From: Fischerella sp. JS2
GTDB lineage: Bacteria > Cyanobacteriota > Cyanobacteriia > Cyanobacteriales > Nostocaceae
Direction: 5' to 3'
NCBI RefSeq assembly: GCF_032393985.1
Contig: NZ_CP135918.1
Location: forward strand, 4,775,724 to 4,839,723
Length of the DNA stretch: 64,000 nucleotides
Shown piece by piece: positions 35,582-44,915 of the stretch (positions are counted from its first letter, which is position 1; the number at the start of each line of letters is the position of its first letter). A model generated the notes under the pieces. It ran no database searches. It saw nothing but the letters and a program-made list of their open reading frames with translations, and had not been told where the DNA came from. The position numbers were made by a program, and so were the translations under genes.

Positions 35582-36090
35582 CTTTTGTAGATTATAGGTT
35601 GCCCAAAGCTGGATGGATCTAACTATTGGCTTAATTTCTCAAATTGCGATCGCACATCAATTTTGCCTAACTTCCGGGAAATACTTAGTGCCTTTGTATC
35701 TTGATGGTGAAAATCACCAACCACTAAGACTCTAAGACACAAAGAATTTTCATACCATGATCTCTAGAAAAACTATGCCGGGAGCAACTACAGGCTTCCC
35801 AGACATTAAATTCACATTTTCTGCGCTAATTACCTAAAATTTACAATAATATTGCGTTTTTTAGTTGAAAATTCACATTATATTACGTATAATTGCCTAC
35901 CTATTGGGTTATTAAATATCTTTACGGAATCAGAGTATACATAAACAAGCATTAATTTTTACTTAAAACTTAAAAACCGTCAAAGAATTTTGAGAGTTTG
36001 CGAAATTGAACTATCACACATAGTAGTATTTTTTATTACTCAAAAATTCCGAAAAATTAACTAAGTTTCCAAGACCAAAAAGAGGAAAAT
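35582..36090. other. 509-bp AT-rich spacer
   Basis: Includes a dispersed CCACTAAGACTCTAAGACAC fragment (35719-35740). Upstream of the PEP-CTERM gene there is an AT-rich leader and AAGAGGAAA as RBS. No gene is seen. Confidence 0.6.
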
Positions 36091-36993
36091 ATGAAGCAAT
36101 ATCTGGGATTTGCTAAGCAATGTTTACTGGTAATTACTCCAATGATAGCTAGTTCTATCTTAGCAACCCCACCTAGCCAAGCTGCTACTCTAGCTTTTGC
36201 TCAGGAAGAATTAAGTTTTACCAGCTTTAGTGAAAGTTTTGGAATCATTGATAGACAAAATCAGGCTAACACCAATGCTTCTACTGTCAGTGAAGATGCA
36301 ACAGTATTAACTCTCAATCAACAAGCACAAACAGATTTTACTTTGACTCCGCCACAAGCATATACTAAAGTGGGTTTGAGTCTCGCTAGTGGTCAAGGTA
36401 CAAGTTATTTAGGAACAGCAGATACTCTGGGAAAAATTGTTGGTAATTTTGACATTGATGCTGGAGAGTTGTTTGCTTTTGATTTCAGAGCTTCTTTAAA
36501 TTTAAGAACATCAATAGATGATCCCCTAGCAGAAAATGCCAGAGCAATTGGAGATATTTCATTCTTGTTATTTGATACGAGTGATATTGACCCAGTAAAT
36601 ATCTCAGATTTGATCGCTGCTGTCATATCTGGCAATCAAAGCATTGGCATAGATCCTTTAGACTACTTTTCACTCACTGGCAATGTCAATACTACTGGAA
36701 ATGATGATTTTCTATCCTATCAAAACAGCCAAAATATTAGCTTTTTGAATGAATTTCAAGAATCTGATTTTGTGGGAAATGAAGAACTAGCTAGAGCTGT
36801 TATTAATGGCTCTTACAAACGCTCTTTTGAGAATAAAACAAATCTGACTTTAGTAGCAGTAAGAAGAAGCAAAGTAAAAGTAGCAGCACCAGAACCTTCA
36901 ACTTATCTAGGTTCAGCTTTATCTTTTATGTTAGCTGCCATTGCTCTGAAAGCAAAACGTAGGGGAAATAAGCCAGTAAATATTATTAAATAA
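36091..36993 (+). CDS. PEP-CTERM sorted exported protein
   Basis: A 300-residue protein with a signal peptide (QCLLVITPMIASSILATPPS, cleavage after QA), a beta-rich secreted domain of about 230 residues rich in Asn, Ser and Asp, and a C-terminal PEP-CTERM signal: APEPSTYLGSALSFMLAAIA followed by basic KAKRR. The tail is expected to be recognised by an exosortase. The core resembles a PEP-CTERM family typical of Nostoc and relatives. It is expected in the outer layers or exopolysaccharide. No exosortase is in the window. Confidence 0.78.
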   Translation: MKQYLGFAKQCLLVITPMIASSILATPPSQAATLAFAQEELSFTSFSESFGIIDRQNQANTNASTVSEDATVLTLNQQAQTDFTLTPPQAYTKVGLSLASGQGTSYLGTADTLGKIVGNFDIDAGELFAFDFRASLNLRTSIDDPLAENARAIGDISFLLFDTSDIDPVNISDLIAAVISGNQSIGIDPLDYFSLTGNVNTTGNDDFLSYQNSQNISFLNEFQESDFVGNEELARAVINGSYKRSFENKTNLTLVAVRRSKVKVAAPEPSTYLGSALSFMLAAIALKAKRRGNKPVNIIK

Positions 36994-37188
36994 AAAATAT
37001 ATAGCGCTTCTCGTTTGGATAAATTACAACTTTATCGGTGTGCATCTGTGTACATCTGTGTTCGTTTTTCCCTATAATCTCAAGGGCGCACTTAACATCT
37101 CGCCCTCAAATAAATTTGGGGCTAATAGCTTAAGTCGACTAAAGTCGGCTTATCCTTGGATTAAGTCATCTTTAGTTGTAACAAAACG

Positions 37189-38361
37189 ATGAAAACCTAC
37201 GATTGGATCGTGATTGGTGCGGGTTTTACAGGTGCTGCACTTGCCTATGAACTTGTAAGAACAGGCTTTTCAGTACTTTTGTTAGAACAAGATGCAACTT
37301 TACGCAATGCCACTAATTATAGTTATGGTGGCTTAGCTTTTTGGTCTGGTACAACTCCCCTCACGCGTCAGTTGTGCGATGAGGGAATAGCACGTTATCG
37401 CATTCTGGCGCAAGAGTTAAACACTGATATTGAATTTCGAGAGTTAGATTTATTATTGACAATCGCTACCGATACCGATCCAGAAGTAGCTGCGGCGTCT
37501 TATGCTCATTTTGCGATTCCTCCCAAGTTACTTAGTGTTGATCAAGCATGGGAGATGGAACCATTATTAAACAAAGAAGCGATCGCAGGCGCTTTAACTG
37601 TCAAACACGGTCATATTAACCCAGAAAAAACAGCACAAGCTTACATTCAAGCATTTTTGCGCCTTGGGGGTGAAATGGAAATTACCCAAGTACAGCAGTT
37701 GATCTCAAACCATGCTTCGCCAACTATCAAAACAACTACAAAAACTTATCACAGCACTAACGTTGTCGTCTGTGCTGGCGGATTTTCTCGACAATTGCTA
37801 AAAGTATCCGGTATTCCTATACGGTTGTATTTCACCCATGCGGAGATGATCCAAACTCCACCTGTAGAAGTGCAATTGCGTACCTTAGTAATGCCAGCTA
37901 ATCTGCAACGCTTTCAATTAGAAGCAGAGTCTAGCAGAGTTGATGAACTATGGAATCAACCCGGAAATCAACCAGCAACGCCAATTTTAGATGCGGGTGC
38001 AATTCAGTTTCAAGATGGTAGTATACGCTTGGGTCAAATTAGCCGTGTTCTCACTGATCCAAATGCTGAGATAGATAGAAAAGTAAGTGAAAGCTGGCTA
38101 AGGCGAAGTATAGGAGAAATATTGCCAGCATTGTCTAATTTACCAGGAACTTGGCATCATTGTTTAGTGGCATTTAGTAGCGTTCGTCTTCCCATAATCG
38201 GTGCTATTCCCGAATTTAATGGAATCTACATATTCTCTGGATTTAGCAACCCCTTAGTAATTGTCCCACCTTTAGCTCAACGCTTTGCCAATTATTTAAC
38301 AGGCAAAGAAGACGAAATTATTTGCCAATTATCTCCTGTTCGCTTGCAATCTCCGATTTAG
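37189..38361 (+). CDS. FAD-dependent oxidoreductase (DAO family)
   Basis: A 390-residue protein with the Rossmann dinucleotide motif VIGAGFTGAALAYEL (9-23), ending the first beta-alpha-beta with an acidic LLLEQD, and the DAO-type second FAD motif near the C-terminus (GAIPEFNGIYIFSGFSNP). Family members oxidise amines and amino acids such as glycine, sarcosine or D-amino acids; the substrate here is unknown. The last 44 bases overlap the convergent membrane-protein gene. Confidence 0.82.
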   Translation: MKTYDWIVIGAGFTGAALAYELVRTGFSVLLLEQDATLRNATNYSYGGLAFWSGTTPLTRQLCDEGIARYRILAQELNTDIEFRELDLLLTIATDTDPEVAAASYAHFAIPPKLLSVDQAWEMEPLLNKEAIAGALTVKHGHINPEKTAQAYIQAFLRLGGEMEITQVQQLISNHASPTIKTTTKTYHSTNVVVCAGGFSRQLLKVSGIPIRLYFTHAEMIQTPPVEVQLRTLVMPANLQRFQLEAESSRVDELWNQPGNQPATPILDAGAIQFQDGSIRLGQISRVLTDPNAEIDRKVSESWLRRSIGEILPALSNLPGTWHHCLVAFSSVRLPIIGAIPEFNGIYIFSGFSNPLVIVPPLAQRFANYLTGKEDEIICQLSPVRLQSPI

Positions 38362-38785
38362 CTATAAGTTCTGTAGCTTCTTGTAAAAGTTCCTGTTGTT
38401 CCTTATGAATTTCAGCTAGCCTTTGGTAAATTTCTTCTAATCTTTGTTGCTTTTGAACGTGCATCAGTTGCGAATTTGCTGGTGGTAAAACAGGTAAACT
38501 ATGGTCATATTTCTGAGAATTAGTTAGCTTTTTGATTACAATACTACCAACTTGAGTAAATGATAAAAAACTAAACTTAATCACAGCCAACATTAACTTC
38601 AAAGGAACTTGTAATATTGATCTACTAACTACTTCAACCAAGCGACCAATTGCTTGAATAATACTGCTAACTATAGCTAGAACAAACAATAGAATGATGC
38701 AACTGATAATTGGGTGATTAGCTGCCCAACTAATAATTTGTGCTAGTTGAAAAATAGAACGGTTCTGATTCAGCCAATCATTCAT
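38318..38785 (-). CDS. membrane-anchored coiled-coil protein, unknown
   Basis: A 155-residue protein with one or two hydrophobic segments (HPIISCIILLFVLAIVSSII, about 18-40), an amphipathic middle and a C-terminal coiled coil rich in Gln and Glu (KQQRLEEIYQRLAEIHKEQQ). Start is ATG at 38785. The overlap with the FAD gene is convergent. No family is recognised. Confidence 0.55.
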   Translation of the reverse strand: MNDWLNQNRSIFQLAQIISWAANHPIISCIILLFVLAIVSSIIQAIGRLVEVVSRSILQVPLKLMLAVIKFSFLSFTQVGSIVIKKLTNSQKYDHSLPVLPPANSQLMHVQKQQRLEEIYQRLAEIHKEQQELLQEATELIAKSEIASEQEIIGK

Positions 38786-39006
38786 AGTTGGTTGTTGGTT
38801 ATTAGTTGTTAGTTGTTAGTAGGGGCGGGTTTTGGTAGATATTTATAAGTGGCTAAACAGAATTAATTACACACATTGTTTCCCTATTAAGAGTTCCCTA
38901 CCTTTTTATACTAGTACTAATCCAAATTCCAATTAAGATCTCACATGCGATCGCCACAACTCATTGGTAGAGTGGTAAATAGAAGCTTGATACTGGATGG
39001 GTAAAA

Positions 39007-39330
39007 ATGATGACGCTAGAAGAATTCAAGCAATTGATAGAAAAACAGCAAAAATGTCCCGATTCCTTGCCAAAAGCCCTGCAAGCTTTGTGGCTTGACT
39101 ATAAAGGTAACTGGGATAGAGCGCATGAAATCGTTCAAAATGCCAATGATCTTGATAGTGCTTGGGTTCATGCGTATTTGCACAGAAAAGAAGGTGATTT
39201 GAGCAATGCCCGTTATTGGTATAGACGTAGTAGTAAGCCAGAATTTCATGCTGGACTTGAGCAAGAATGGGAACAAATTGCTTCTGATTTGCTGATGAAG
39301 GTGAAACAATTATGGATGCCGATGAATTAA
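39007..39330 (+). CDS. conserved hypothetical protein, TPR-like helical, 107 aa
   Basis: MMTLEEFKQLIEKQQKCPDS ... GNWDRAHEIVQNANDLDSAW ... YLHRKEGDLSNARYWYRRSS looks like two TPR-type helix pairs and is a small protein found broadly in bacteria. No function is assigned. The following gene starts 19 bases before its stop, so the two are probably translated together. Confidence 0.7.
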   Translation: MMTLEEFKQLIEKQQKCPDSLPKALQALWLDYKGNWDRAHEIVQNANDLDSAWVHAYLHRKEGDLSNARYWYRRSSKPEFHAGLEQEWEQIASDLLMKVKQLWMPMN

Positions 39331-39680
39331 TACGGCGTTACGCCGCCGGAGAAAGAGATTTTACTGCTGTCAATTTAGCTGGAGCTAAGTTGATAGGAGC
39401 AGACTTAGTTGGCATCAATTTGTACGCAGCAGACCTGAGTGGTGCTAACCTGGCAAAAGCTAAACTATGGGGTTCTAATTTAGGTGGAGCAAACCTAGCC
39501 AAAGCAAATTTAACCAGAGCTAACCTTAGTGGTGCAAAGTTGATAGAAGCAAATCTACGTGGAGCTAAACTACAACATACCAAACTATTTGGAGCAAATT
39601 TAACAGGGGCTTGTTACGACGATAGCACCAAATTTTCTTATGGCTTTAACCCTGAAAGTAGAAATATGCGAAAGATGTAA
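39312..39680 (+). CDS. pentapeptide-repeat protein
   Basis: A 122-residue protein with about 17 consecutive A(D/N)LxG/xAxL repeats (for example AADLSGANLAKAKLWGSNLG) from about residue 22 to 100, which fold into a right-handed square beta-helix. It has no signal peptide, so it is cytosolic. Pentapeptide proteins are very numerous in cyanobacteria; some mimic DNA and guard gyrase, most are unexplained. Start ATG at 39312 overlaps the upstream gene. Confidence 0.88.
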   Translation: MDADELIRRYAAGERDFTAVNLAGAKLIGADLVGINLYAADLSGANLAKAKLWGSNLGGANLAKANLTRANLSGAKLIEANLRGAKLQHTKLFGANLTGACYDDSTKFSYGFNPESRNMRKM

Positions 39681-39944
39681 TCTTTGTAATCAGTTTCAAG
39701 TAATATTTGGAGATGCAATAGTATAGGATGCATAAGGTAATTTTATCTTCACTCGCTCATTGATATTTGTTAAAACTAATTGCATTGAAGCTTTAGTTTT
39801 TTCCTAATAAATCCCTTAGATATACTCAGCAACTGTCGCCAACATATCTATACTGCTAGGAGCTAACTCCAGCAAAACTTCTAATAGCACCTCAGTAATA
39901 ATTGGCTCCTAGTAGTTCACCAAATTGATTTTGATAGGTTGACC

Positions 39945-39977
39945 AGATCCCCGACTTTTTGAAAAAGTTGGGGATCT
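39945..39977. repeat. palindromic repeat family B, copy 3
   Basis: AGATCCCCGACTTTTTGAAA then AAGTTGGGGATCT, near-perfect foldback, 286 bp from copy 4. Confidence 0.85.
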
Positions 39978-40230
39978 GACGCCTCGCGAAGAGTCAAAAC
40001 TTATGTGTCGAGTAATAGTGGACTCGCATAGATTTGCTATGAACAGGATAAATTATGAATTCTAGTAAAAGCTTTTGTTGGTATTTTCCTAGCTAAAAGT
40101 AGCTAGGAAAGTTCATCAAATCTTAATTAAGGTTTCTATCCCTGTTTAGGTATCAGTCTTGAAATAAATTTAATTAGTGACAAGATATACTATAGCAATT
40201 CTATTTGATCTGTAAACAATCACATCACCC

Positions 40231-40263
40231 AGATCCCCGACTTATTAGAAAAGTCGGGGATCT
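40231..40263. repeat. palindromic repeat family B, copy 4
   Basis: AGATCCCCGACTTATTAGAA then AAGTCGGGGATCT, near-perfect foldback. Confidence 0.85.
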
Positions 40264-40612
40264 TGTTTTTCACAAATGATTTAGAATTGCTATAAATAAT
40301 ACACTTAATGCACGCTTGTATATTAACAACAGTGGCAAGGATTAAAGATACGATTAGTGTATATCTAATAGACTTCAAAAGCAGGTGCTTGAATACAGTT
40401 TTATTTATTTGAGTCATAATCCATTGTAGAACACAAGCTAGCGTGTTTCTCCAGCAACCACAACCAAGTATTATCAAAGAAGTTTAAATTTCACATTTTT
40501 TGTGTCAGCTAATTCTGATAAGTTGTTAAATTAATATACTTGCAGAGCCTTCCCAACTTACTCATGCAGTGCGGGTGTTGATAAAGCAAGCACAATTCCT
40601 TTAGTAAAAGTT

Positions 40613-42424
40613 ATGTCGCTCATAGTTCAGAAATTCGGTGGTACATCTGTCGGTTCCGTTGAACGCATTGTCTCTGTTGCACAACGCGTTTCTAAAACTG
40701 CAAAAGCAGGAAATTCCATAGTGGTGGTGGTTTCTGCGATGGGCAAAACCACCGATGGACTTGTGAAATTAGCTGCGGAAATCTCTAAAAATCCTTGCCG
40801 TCGGGAAATGGATATGTTGCTTTCTACAGGTGAGCAGGTATCGATTGCTCTAGTGAGTATGGCGTTGCAAGAGTTAGGACAACTAGCAATTTCTCTGACT
40901 GGCGCTCAAGTAGGAATTGTCACCGAAGCTGAACACACCCGCGCTCGGATTTTACATATTCAAACAGAACGGCTCACTAAGCATCTTCAAGAAGGCAAAG
41001 TTGTTGTTGTTGCTGGTTTTCAAGGCATTAGCAGAACCGATGCATTAGAAATTACTACCTTAGGGCGAGGTGGCTCAGATACTTCTGCTGTGGCGATCGC
41101 AGCTGCTTTAAAGGCAGATTTTTGTGAAATTTATACCGATGTACCAGGGATTCTCACTACCGATCCTCGTCTAGTTCCTGAGGCGCAGTTGATGAGTGAA
41201 ATCACCTGCGATGAGATGCTAGAACTCGCTAGTTTAGGGGCAAAAGTCTTGCATCCTCGGGCTGTGGAAATTGCCCGTAACTACGGAGTGCCTCTGGTTG
41301 TACGTTCTAGCTGGACAGATGATCCCGGTACTTGGGTAACTTCACCTCCAGTCAAAGAGCGATCGCTAATCAATTTAGAGATTGCACGTCCAGTAGATAG
41401 TGTTGAATCTGATACTAATCAAGCCAAAGTAGCATTATTACGTGTCCCAGATAAACCAGGTGTCGCAGCGCGGCTGTTTGGAGAAATTGCTCGTCAGGAT
41501 GTAGATGTAGATTTAATTATTCAATCAATCCATGAAGGTAATAGTAATGACATTGCTTTTACCGTAATTACACCAGTTCTACCGAAAGCCGAAGCCGTAG
41601 CTGCTGCCATTGCTCCTGTTCTCCGCAGTCACAAGAGTAGCCCAAATGAAGAAGCTGAGGTGATGGTGCAGCAAAATATTGCGAAAGTCAGTATTGCTGG
41701 TGCAGGGATGATCGGGCGTCCCGGAGTCGCCGCCAAAATGTTCGCCACCCTAGCAGCAGCAGGTGTGAATATCCAAATGATTTCTACCAGTGAGATTAAA
41801 GTCAGCTGCGTCATTGCTGCCCAAGAATGTGATCGCACCGTCGCCGCCCTTAAAGAAGCGTTCGATTTAGACACTCCCCCCACCCCTCACACTCCCCCCA
41901 CTCCCCTCACTCCTCACACTTGCGTACGCGGTGTCGCCCTCGATATGAACCAAGCACGTCTAGCTATTCGCCAAGTTCAAGATCGTCCGGGAACTGCGGC
42001 AAAACTGTTTGGACTTTTGGCAGACAACAATATCAGTGTGGACATGATCATTCAGTCCCAACGCTGTCATGTAGTTAATGGTGTGCCGATGCGCGATATT
42101 GCTTTTACAGTGGCGCAGATGGATGCAGAAGCAGCACAGAAAATGTTGCAAGCCAAAGCAGTAGAATATGGTTGGGGTGAAGTAGCCCTAGATCAGGCGA
42201 TCGCCAAAGTCAGTATCGTTGGTGCTGGCATGGTAGGACAACCAGGCATTGCTGCGAAAATGTTTGAAGCCCTAGCGCAGCATCATATAAACATTCAAAT
42301 GATAGCTACTTCAGAAATCAAAATTAGTTGTGTAGTCACCCAAGAAGAAGGTGTGAAGGCACTACAAGTTATTCATGCAGCATTTGGACTAGCAGGTAGT
42401 GAGAAGTTTATTGTGCCTGCGTAG
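40613..42424 (+). CDS. lysC: aspartate kinase with four ACT domains
   Basis: A 603-residue aspartokinase. The kinase domain begins VQKFGGTSVGSVERI and has the nucleotide motif TTLGRGGSDTSAVA (about 150). Four ACT domains follow in two pairs (near 265-420 and 445-600), the cyanobacterial layout; they bind lysine and threonine for feedback control. Between the pairs (about residues 420-437) sits a Thr-Pro-His insertion encoded by a CT-rich repeat (see 41871-41921). The enzyme phosphorylates aspartate at the start of lysine, threonine and methionine synthesis. Confidence 0.95.
   Translation: MSLIVQKFGGTSVGSVERIVSVAQRVSKTAKAGNSIVVVVSAMGKTTDGLVKLAAEISKNPCRREMDMLLSTGEQVSIALVSMALQELGQLAISLTGAQVGIVTEAEHTRARILHIQTERLTKHLQEGKVVVVAGFQGISRTDALEITTLGRGGSDTSAVAIAAALKADFCEIYTDVPGILTTDPRLVPEAQLMSEITCDEMLELASLGAKVLHPRAVEIARNYGVPLVVRSSWTDDPGTWVTSPPVKERSLINLEIARPVDSVESDTNQAKVALLRVPDKPGVAARLFGEIARQDVDVDLIIQSIHEGNSNDIAFTVITPVLPKAEAVAAAIAPVLRSHKSSPNEEAEVMVQQNIAKVSIAGAGMIGRPGVAAKMFATLAAAGVNIQMISTSEIKVSCVIAAQECDRTVAALKEAFDLDTPPTPHTPPTPLTPHTCVRGVALDMNQARLAIRQVQDRPGTAAKLFGLLADNNISVDMIIQSQRCHVVNGVPMRDIAFTVAQMDAEAAQKMLQAKAVEYGWGEVALDQAIAKVSIVGAGMVGQPGIAAKMFEALAQHHINIQMIATSEIKISCVVTQEEGVKALQVIHAAFGLAGSEKFIVPA
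41871..41921 (+). repeat. in-frame CT-rich repeat within lysC
   Basis: ACTCCCCCCACCCCTCAC-type units giving TPPTPHTPPTPLTPHT. It shares CCTCACACTCCCCCCACTCC (41885-41904) exactly with the RND pump gene. Confidence 0.85.
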
Positions 42425-42606
42425 AGGAATTGGGAGGTGGGGAGGTGGGGGAAGTGTGTAGACGCGTAGCGGCTTAAGGTAAGGGTGGAGTGTGAGGAGT
42501 ATAGATGTTCTCCCTTGTCCCCCACCTCCCCCGTATCCTAAATCAGTGACCAGTTTAATTTGATAACTGATAACTGATTATTTGTCCCCTATCCCCGATT
42601 CTCCAT
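42425..42606. repeat. spacer with GTGTGTAGACGCG...GGCTTAAGGT repeat
   Basis: 42453-42493 reads GTGTGTAGACGCG, TAGCGGCTTAAGGTAAGGGT and GGAGT and is repeated at 43011-43050 with a slightly longer middle. G-rich runs here are reverse complements of the CT-rich repeats inside lysC. Confidence 0.65.
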
Positions 42607-42966
42607 ATGCAGATTACCCAGTGTGTTCATACAGCAATTCTTGTAACTGACTTAGAACGCTCCCAACATTTTTATGGCACTGTGTTGGGATTGCCCAAAG
42701 TAGAACGTCCGATGAAATTCCCTGGCGCTTGGTATCAAGTCGGCGAGTATCAAATTCACCTGATCGTAGGGCCTAGCGTTAAGGACGAATCCAAAAATGA
42801 AAAATGGGGACGCAATCCCCACGTTGCTTTTTTAGTTTCCGACTTAGATGCCGCTAAACAGCAGCTATTAAATTATAACTGCCTAATACAACCCAGTGCT
42901 TCTGGTCGCCCTGCTGTTTTCACCCAAGATCCGGATGGAAATGTGATTGAGTTAAGTCAGGGGTGA
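42607..42966 (+). CDS. VOC-family (glyoxalase/bleomycin-resistance fold) protein
   Basis: A 119-residue single-domain VOC protein: first beta-alpha-beta unit TAILVTDLERSQHFYGTVLG, then the second module PHVAFLVSDLDAAKQQLL and the C-terminal FTQDPDGNVIELSQ. Metal-binding residues of the fold are plausibly H8 and E116. The reaction is unknown; many such small cyanobacterial proteins are unassigned. It stands between two repeat-rich spacers. Confidence 0.85.
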   Translation: MQITQCVHTAILVTDLERSQHFYGTVLGLPKVERPMKFPGAWYQVGEYQIHLIVGPSVKDESKNEKWGRNPHVAFLVSDLDAAKQQLLNYNCLIQPSASGRPAVFTQDPDGNVIELSQG

Positions 42967-43097
42967 TGGGGAACTCGGGATCGCTGGTGGGGATTAGGGG
43001 CAGTGGGGAGTGTGTAGACGCGCTCATAGGCTTAAGGTAAGGGTGGAGTAAATAACCACTAACCACTAACCACTAACTACTAACTACTAACTACTAA

Positions 43098-43167
43098 TGT
43101 ACAGACGCGATGTTCCTCGCGTCTGTACCCACTAACAACCAACAACCAACAACCAACAACCAACAAA
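43098..43167. repeat. palindrome family A copy plus AACAACC tandem run
   Basis: TGTACAGACGCGATGTTCCT then CGCGTCTGTAC forms a near-perfect foldback (43098-43127), followed by about five AACAACC units (43135-43167). An ACTAACTACTAACTACTA run lies directly upstream. Confidence 0.8.
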
Positions 43168-43184
43168 CATCTAACTTCTGTCTG

Positions 43185-44483
43185 ATGAAAATTCTTGCTT
43201 ACACCTACAACGATCCTTTACTAGAAACTGCTGCCGATCCTCAGACTTGGGGATGGGAAATAGATAGAGTGTACCAAGATTTAGGACAGCGCACGGAGTT
43301 ACAACAATTACTAATTGACTGTCAAAACGATCCGCCTGATTATATCATTGTCCGCCGTCTAGATGAATTGGGGGATAACGTTGAGGAAGTGAGCGATCGC
43401 CTTTGCCAAATCGAAGCAATGGGGATAACGCTGGTTGCAGTGGAGCAAGGTTACAATTCTGCTGAGAACTCTCCTAATCTTCATGCTCAATTGTTACAAT
43501 TGCTACATGAGATTCAACGACAGCAACACAGTCGCCGTATCCGTCAAGGACACGCTCGTAATCGTTTAGATGCTACTCCCCCTCCTGGAAAAGCACCTTA
43601 TGGATATCGTCGAGGTAAAGATAAGTACATTATTGACCGTAGTACTTCTCCTGTAGTTAAAGATTTTTTTGAACAGTTTCTGCTTTATGGTTCCCTGCGA
43701 GGAGCAGTGCGTTACCTCGCGAAAAAATACGGCAAGAAAATTTCTGTCACCACAGGGCGTCGTTGGTTGACTAATCCAGTTTATCGTGGTAGTACTGCTT
43801 ATCAAAATGGGGAAATTCTTGCCAATACCCATCCCCCTATCCTTTCTCAGGAAGAAGCAGCGCAAGTTGACAGGCTTTTACGCCGTAATAGTCGTTTACC
43901 ATCACGGACTGCAAGTGCGCCGCGTTCTCTAGCGGGGTTGGTTGTTTGTGGCGAATGTCAATCACATATGGGTGTTGCTCGCGTTACTATTCGCAACCAA
44001 GACAAAGAGTATCTTTATTTACGTCCAATTAGCTGTATAAAACAGCCCAAGTGTCGGGCTATTCCTTATCAAGAAGTATTAGAGCAGACTATTCAAGCTA
44101 TTTGTCGCGATTTACCCGTGGCGGTGGACAAAATGAATTCTCCTCAATTGGATGCAGTTAAGCATAGCTTAGGGGATGCGATCGCTCGTCAGCAAGAAAT
44201 ACTCACACAATTACCAGCTTTAGTCGAAACTGGAGTACTAGATGCACAAACAGCCAAATTAAGGGCATACAAACTCCGCACAGAAATATCTACACTGCAA
44301 GCAAAGTTAGCGGCTTTACCACCAGTAAACTTGCGTTCTGTTGCAGTTGCAGTTTCTATCCCTCAATTTTGGTTGGATTTATCAGAACCAGAACGACGAT
44401 TTTATTTTCGCGAATTCATTCGTCAAGTAGAAATTATTCGTCAACAGCAAAAGTGGGACTTACAAGTAATTTTTATTTTTTGA
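43185..44483 (+). CDS. large serine-recombinase homologue lacking catalytic residues
   Basis: A 432-residue protein with the recombinase DNA-binding domain (GKAPYGYRRGKDKYIIDRST) and a zinc ribbon (VVCGECQSHMGVARV with later C residues) plus a C-terminal helical part, as in large serine recombinases such as XisF. However the N-terminal resolvase-like domain starts MKILAYTYNDPLLETAAD, with no Ser in the nucleophile position, and the usual LDRLGR motif is LDELGDN (60-65), so both the nucleophile and the key arginines are missing. It may bind DNA without recombining. Start ATG 43185; the longer frame upstream is repeat DNA. Confidence 0.78.
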   Translation: MKILAYTYNDPLLETAADPQTWGWEIDRVYQDLGQRTELQQLLIDCQNDPPDYIIVRRLDELGDNVEEVSDRLCQIEAMGITLVAVEQGYNSAENSPNLHAQLLQLLHEIQRQQHSRRIRQGHARNRLDATPPPGKAPYGYRRGKDKYIIDRSTSPVVKDFFEQFLLYGSLRGAVRYLAKKYGKKISVTTGRRWLTNPVYRGSTAYQNGEILANTHPPILSQEEAAQVDRLLRRNSRLPSRTASAPRSLAGLVVCGECQSHMGVARVTIRNQDKEYLYLRPISCIKQPKCRAIPYQEVLEQTIQAICRDLPVAVDKMNSPQLDAVKHSLGDAIARQQEILTQLPALVETGVLDAQTAKLRAYKLRTEISTLQAKLAALPPVNLRSVAVAVSIPQFWLDLSEPERRFYFREFIRQVEIIRQQQKWDLQVIFIF

Positions 44484-44751
44484 TATATCATGTCCGCTTG
44501 AACAGTTATACTGTCGCATAGGCTGGTGATGGGTAATTGGTAATTAAGATACTGATGATTTTCCCATGCCTAATGCCCAACAACGAAGCATAATATCGTC
44601 AGCAATTAGCCGAACTTGATATTACCTGTTACCAGCCAAATACTTAATATTTCTTCAAATTTCTCTGTGTGTAGCTAAATTTCAATTTCTTATCAGAGAA
44701 TTTATAAAATATTATACATAATTAAACTTGATGATTGTATAATAACTAGCA

Positions 44752-44776
44752 AAGGGGCTTTAAGCCCCTTGTTTTT
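44752..44776 (+). terminator. rho-independent terminator
   Basis: AAGGGGCTT (44752-44760) pairs with AAGCCCCTT (44762-44770), followed by GTTTTTC. It lies 270 bp after the recombinase-like gene; nothing is recognised in the intervening 44484-44751. Confidence 0.75.
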
Positions 44777-44915
44777 CACCCGCAAGCTAGTTATCAGGGT
44801 AGCCAAGTAATTACCAGGGTATCTACCTTTTTTATAGGCATCTACCGTTAATCTTAAATTTTACTAAGTTGCAGTAGCTGACCGATTAATTGTGTCAGTA
44901 CTGCTATGCTAACAC

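Larger units (their letters stand above)
39681..40612. other. 932-bp noncoding region with palindromic repeats
   Basis: Contains two palindrome family B copies (39945-39977, 40231-40263) and a 10-bp hairpin TTTCCTAGCT/AGCTAGGAAA at 40085-40110. Short frames in the region overlap these repeats and look spurious. The right end is the lysC leader. Confidence 0.65.

Noticed and set aside
40220-40477. 85-codon minus-strand frame before lysC
   Set aside because: Its end lies in a palindromic repeat and there is no RBS. A hydrophobic stretch is present but is explained by AT-rich DNA.
43110-43184. N-terminal extension MFLASVPTNNQQPTTNNQQ of the recombinase-like gene
   Set aside because: It is translated palindrome and tandem repeat DNA; the family starts at the ATG at 43185.
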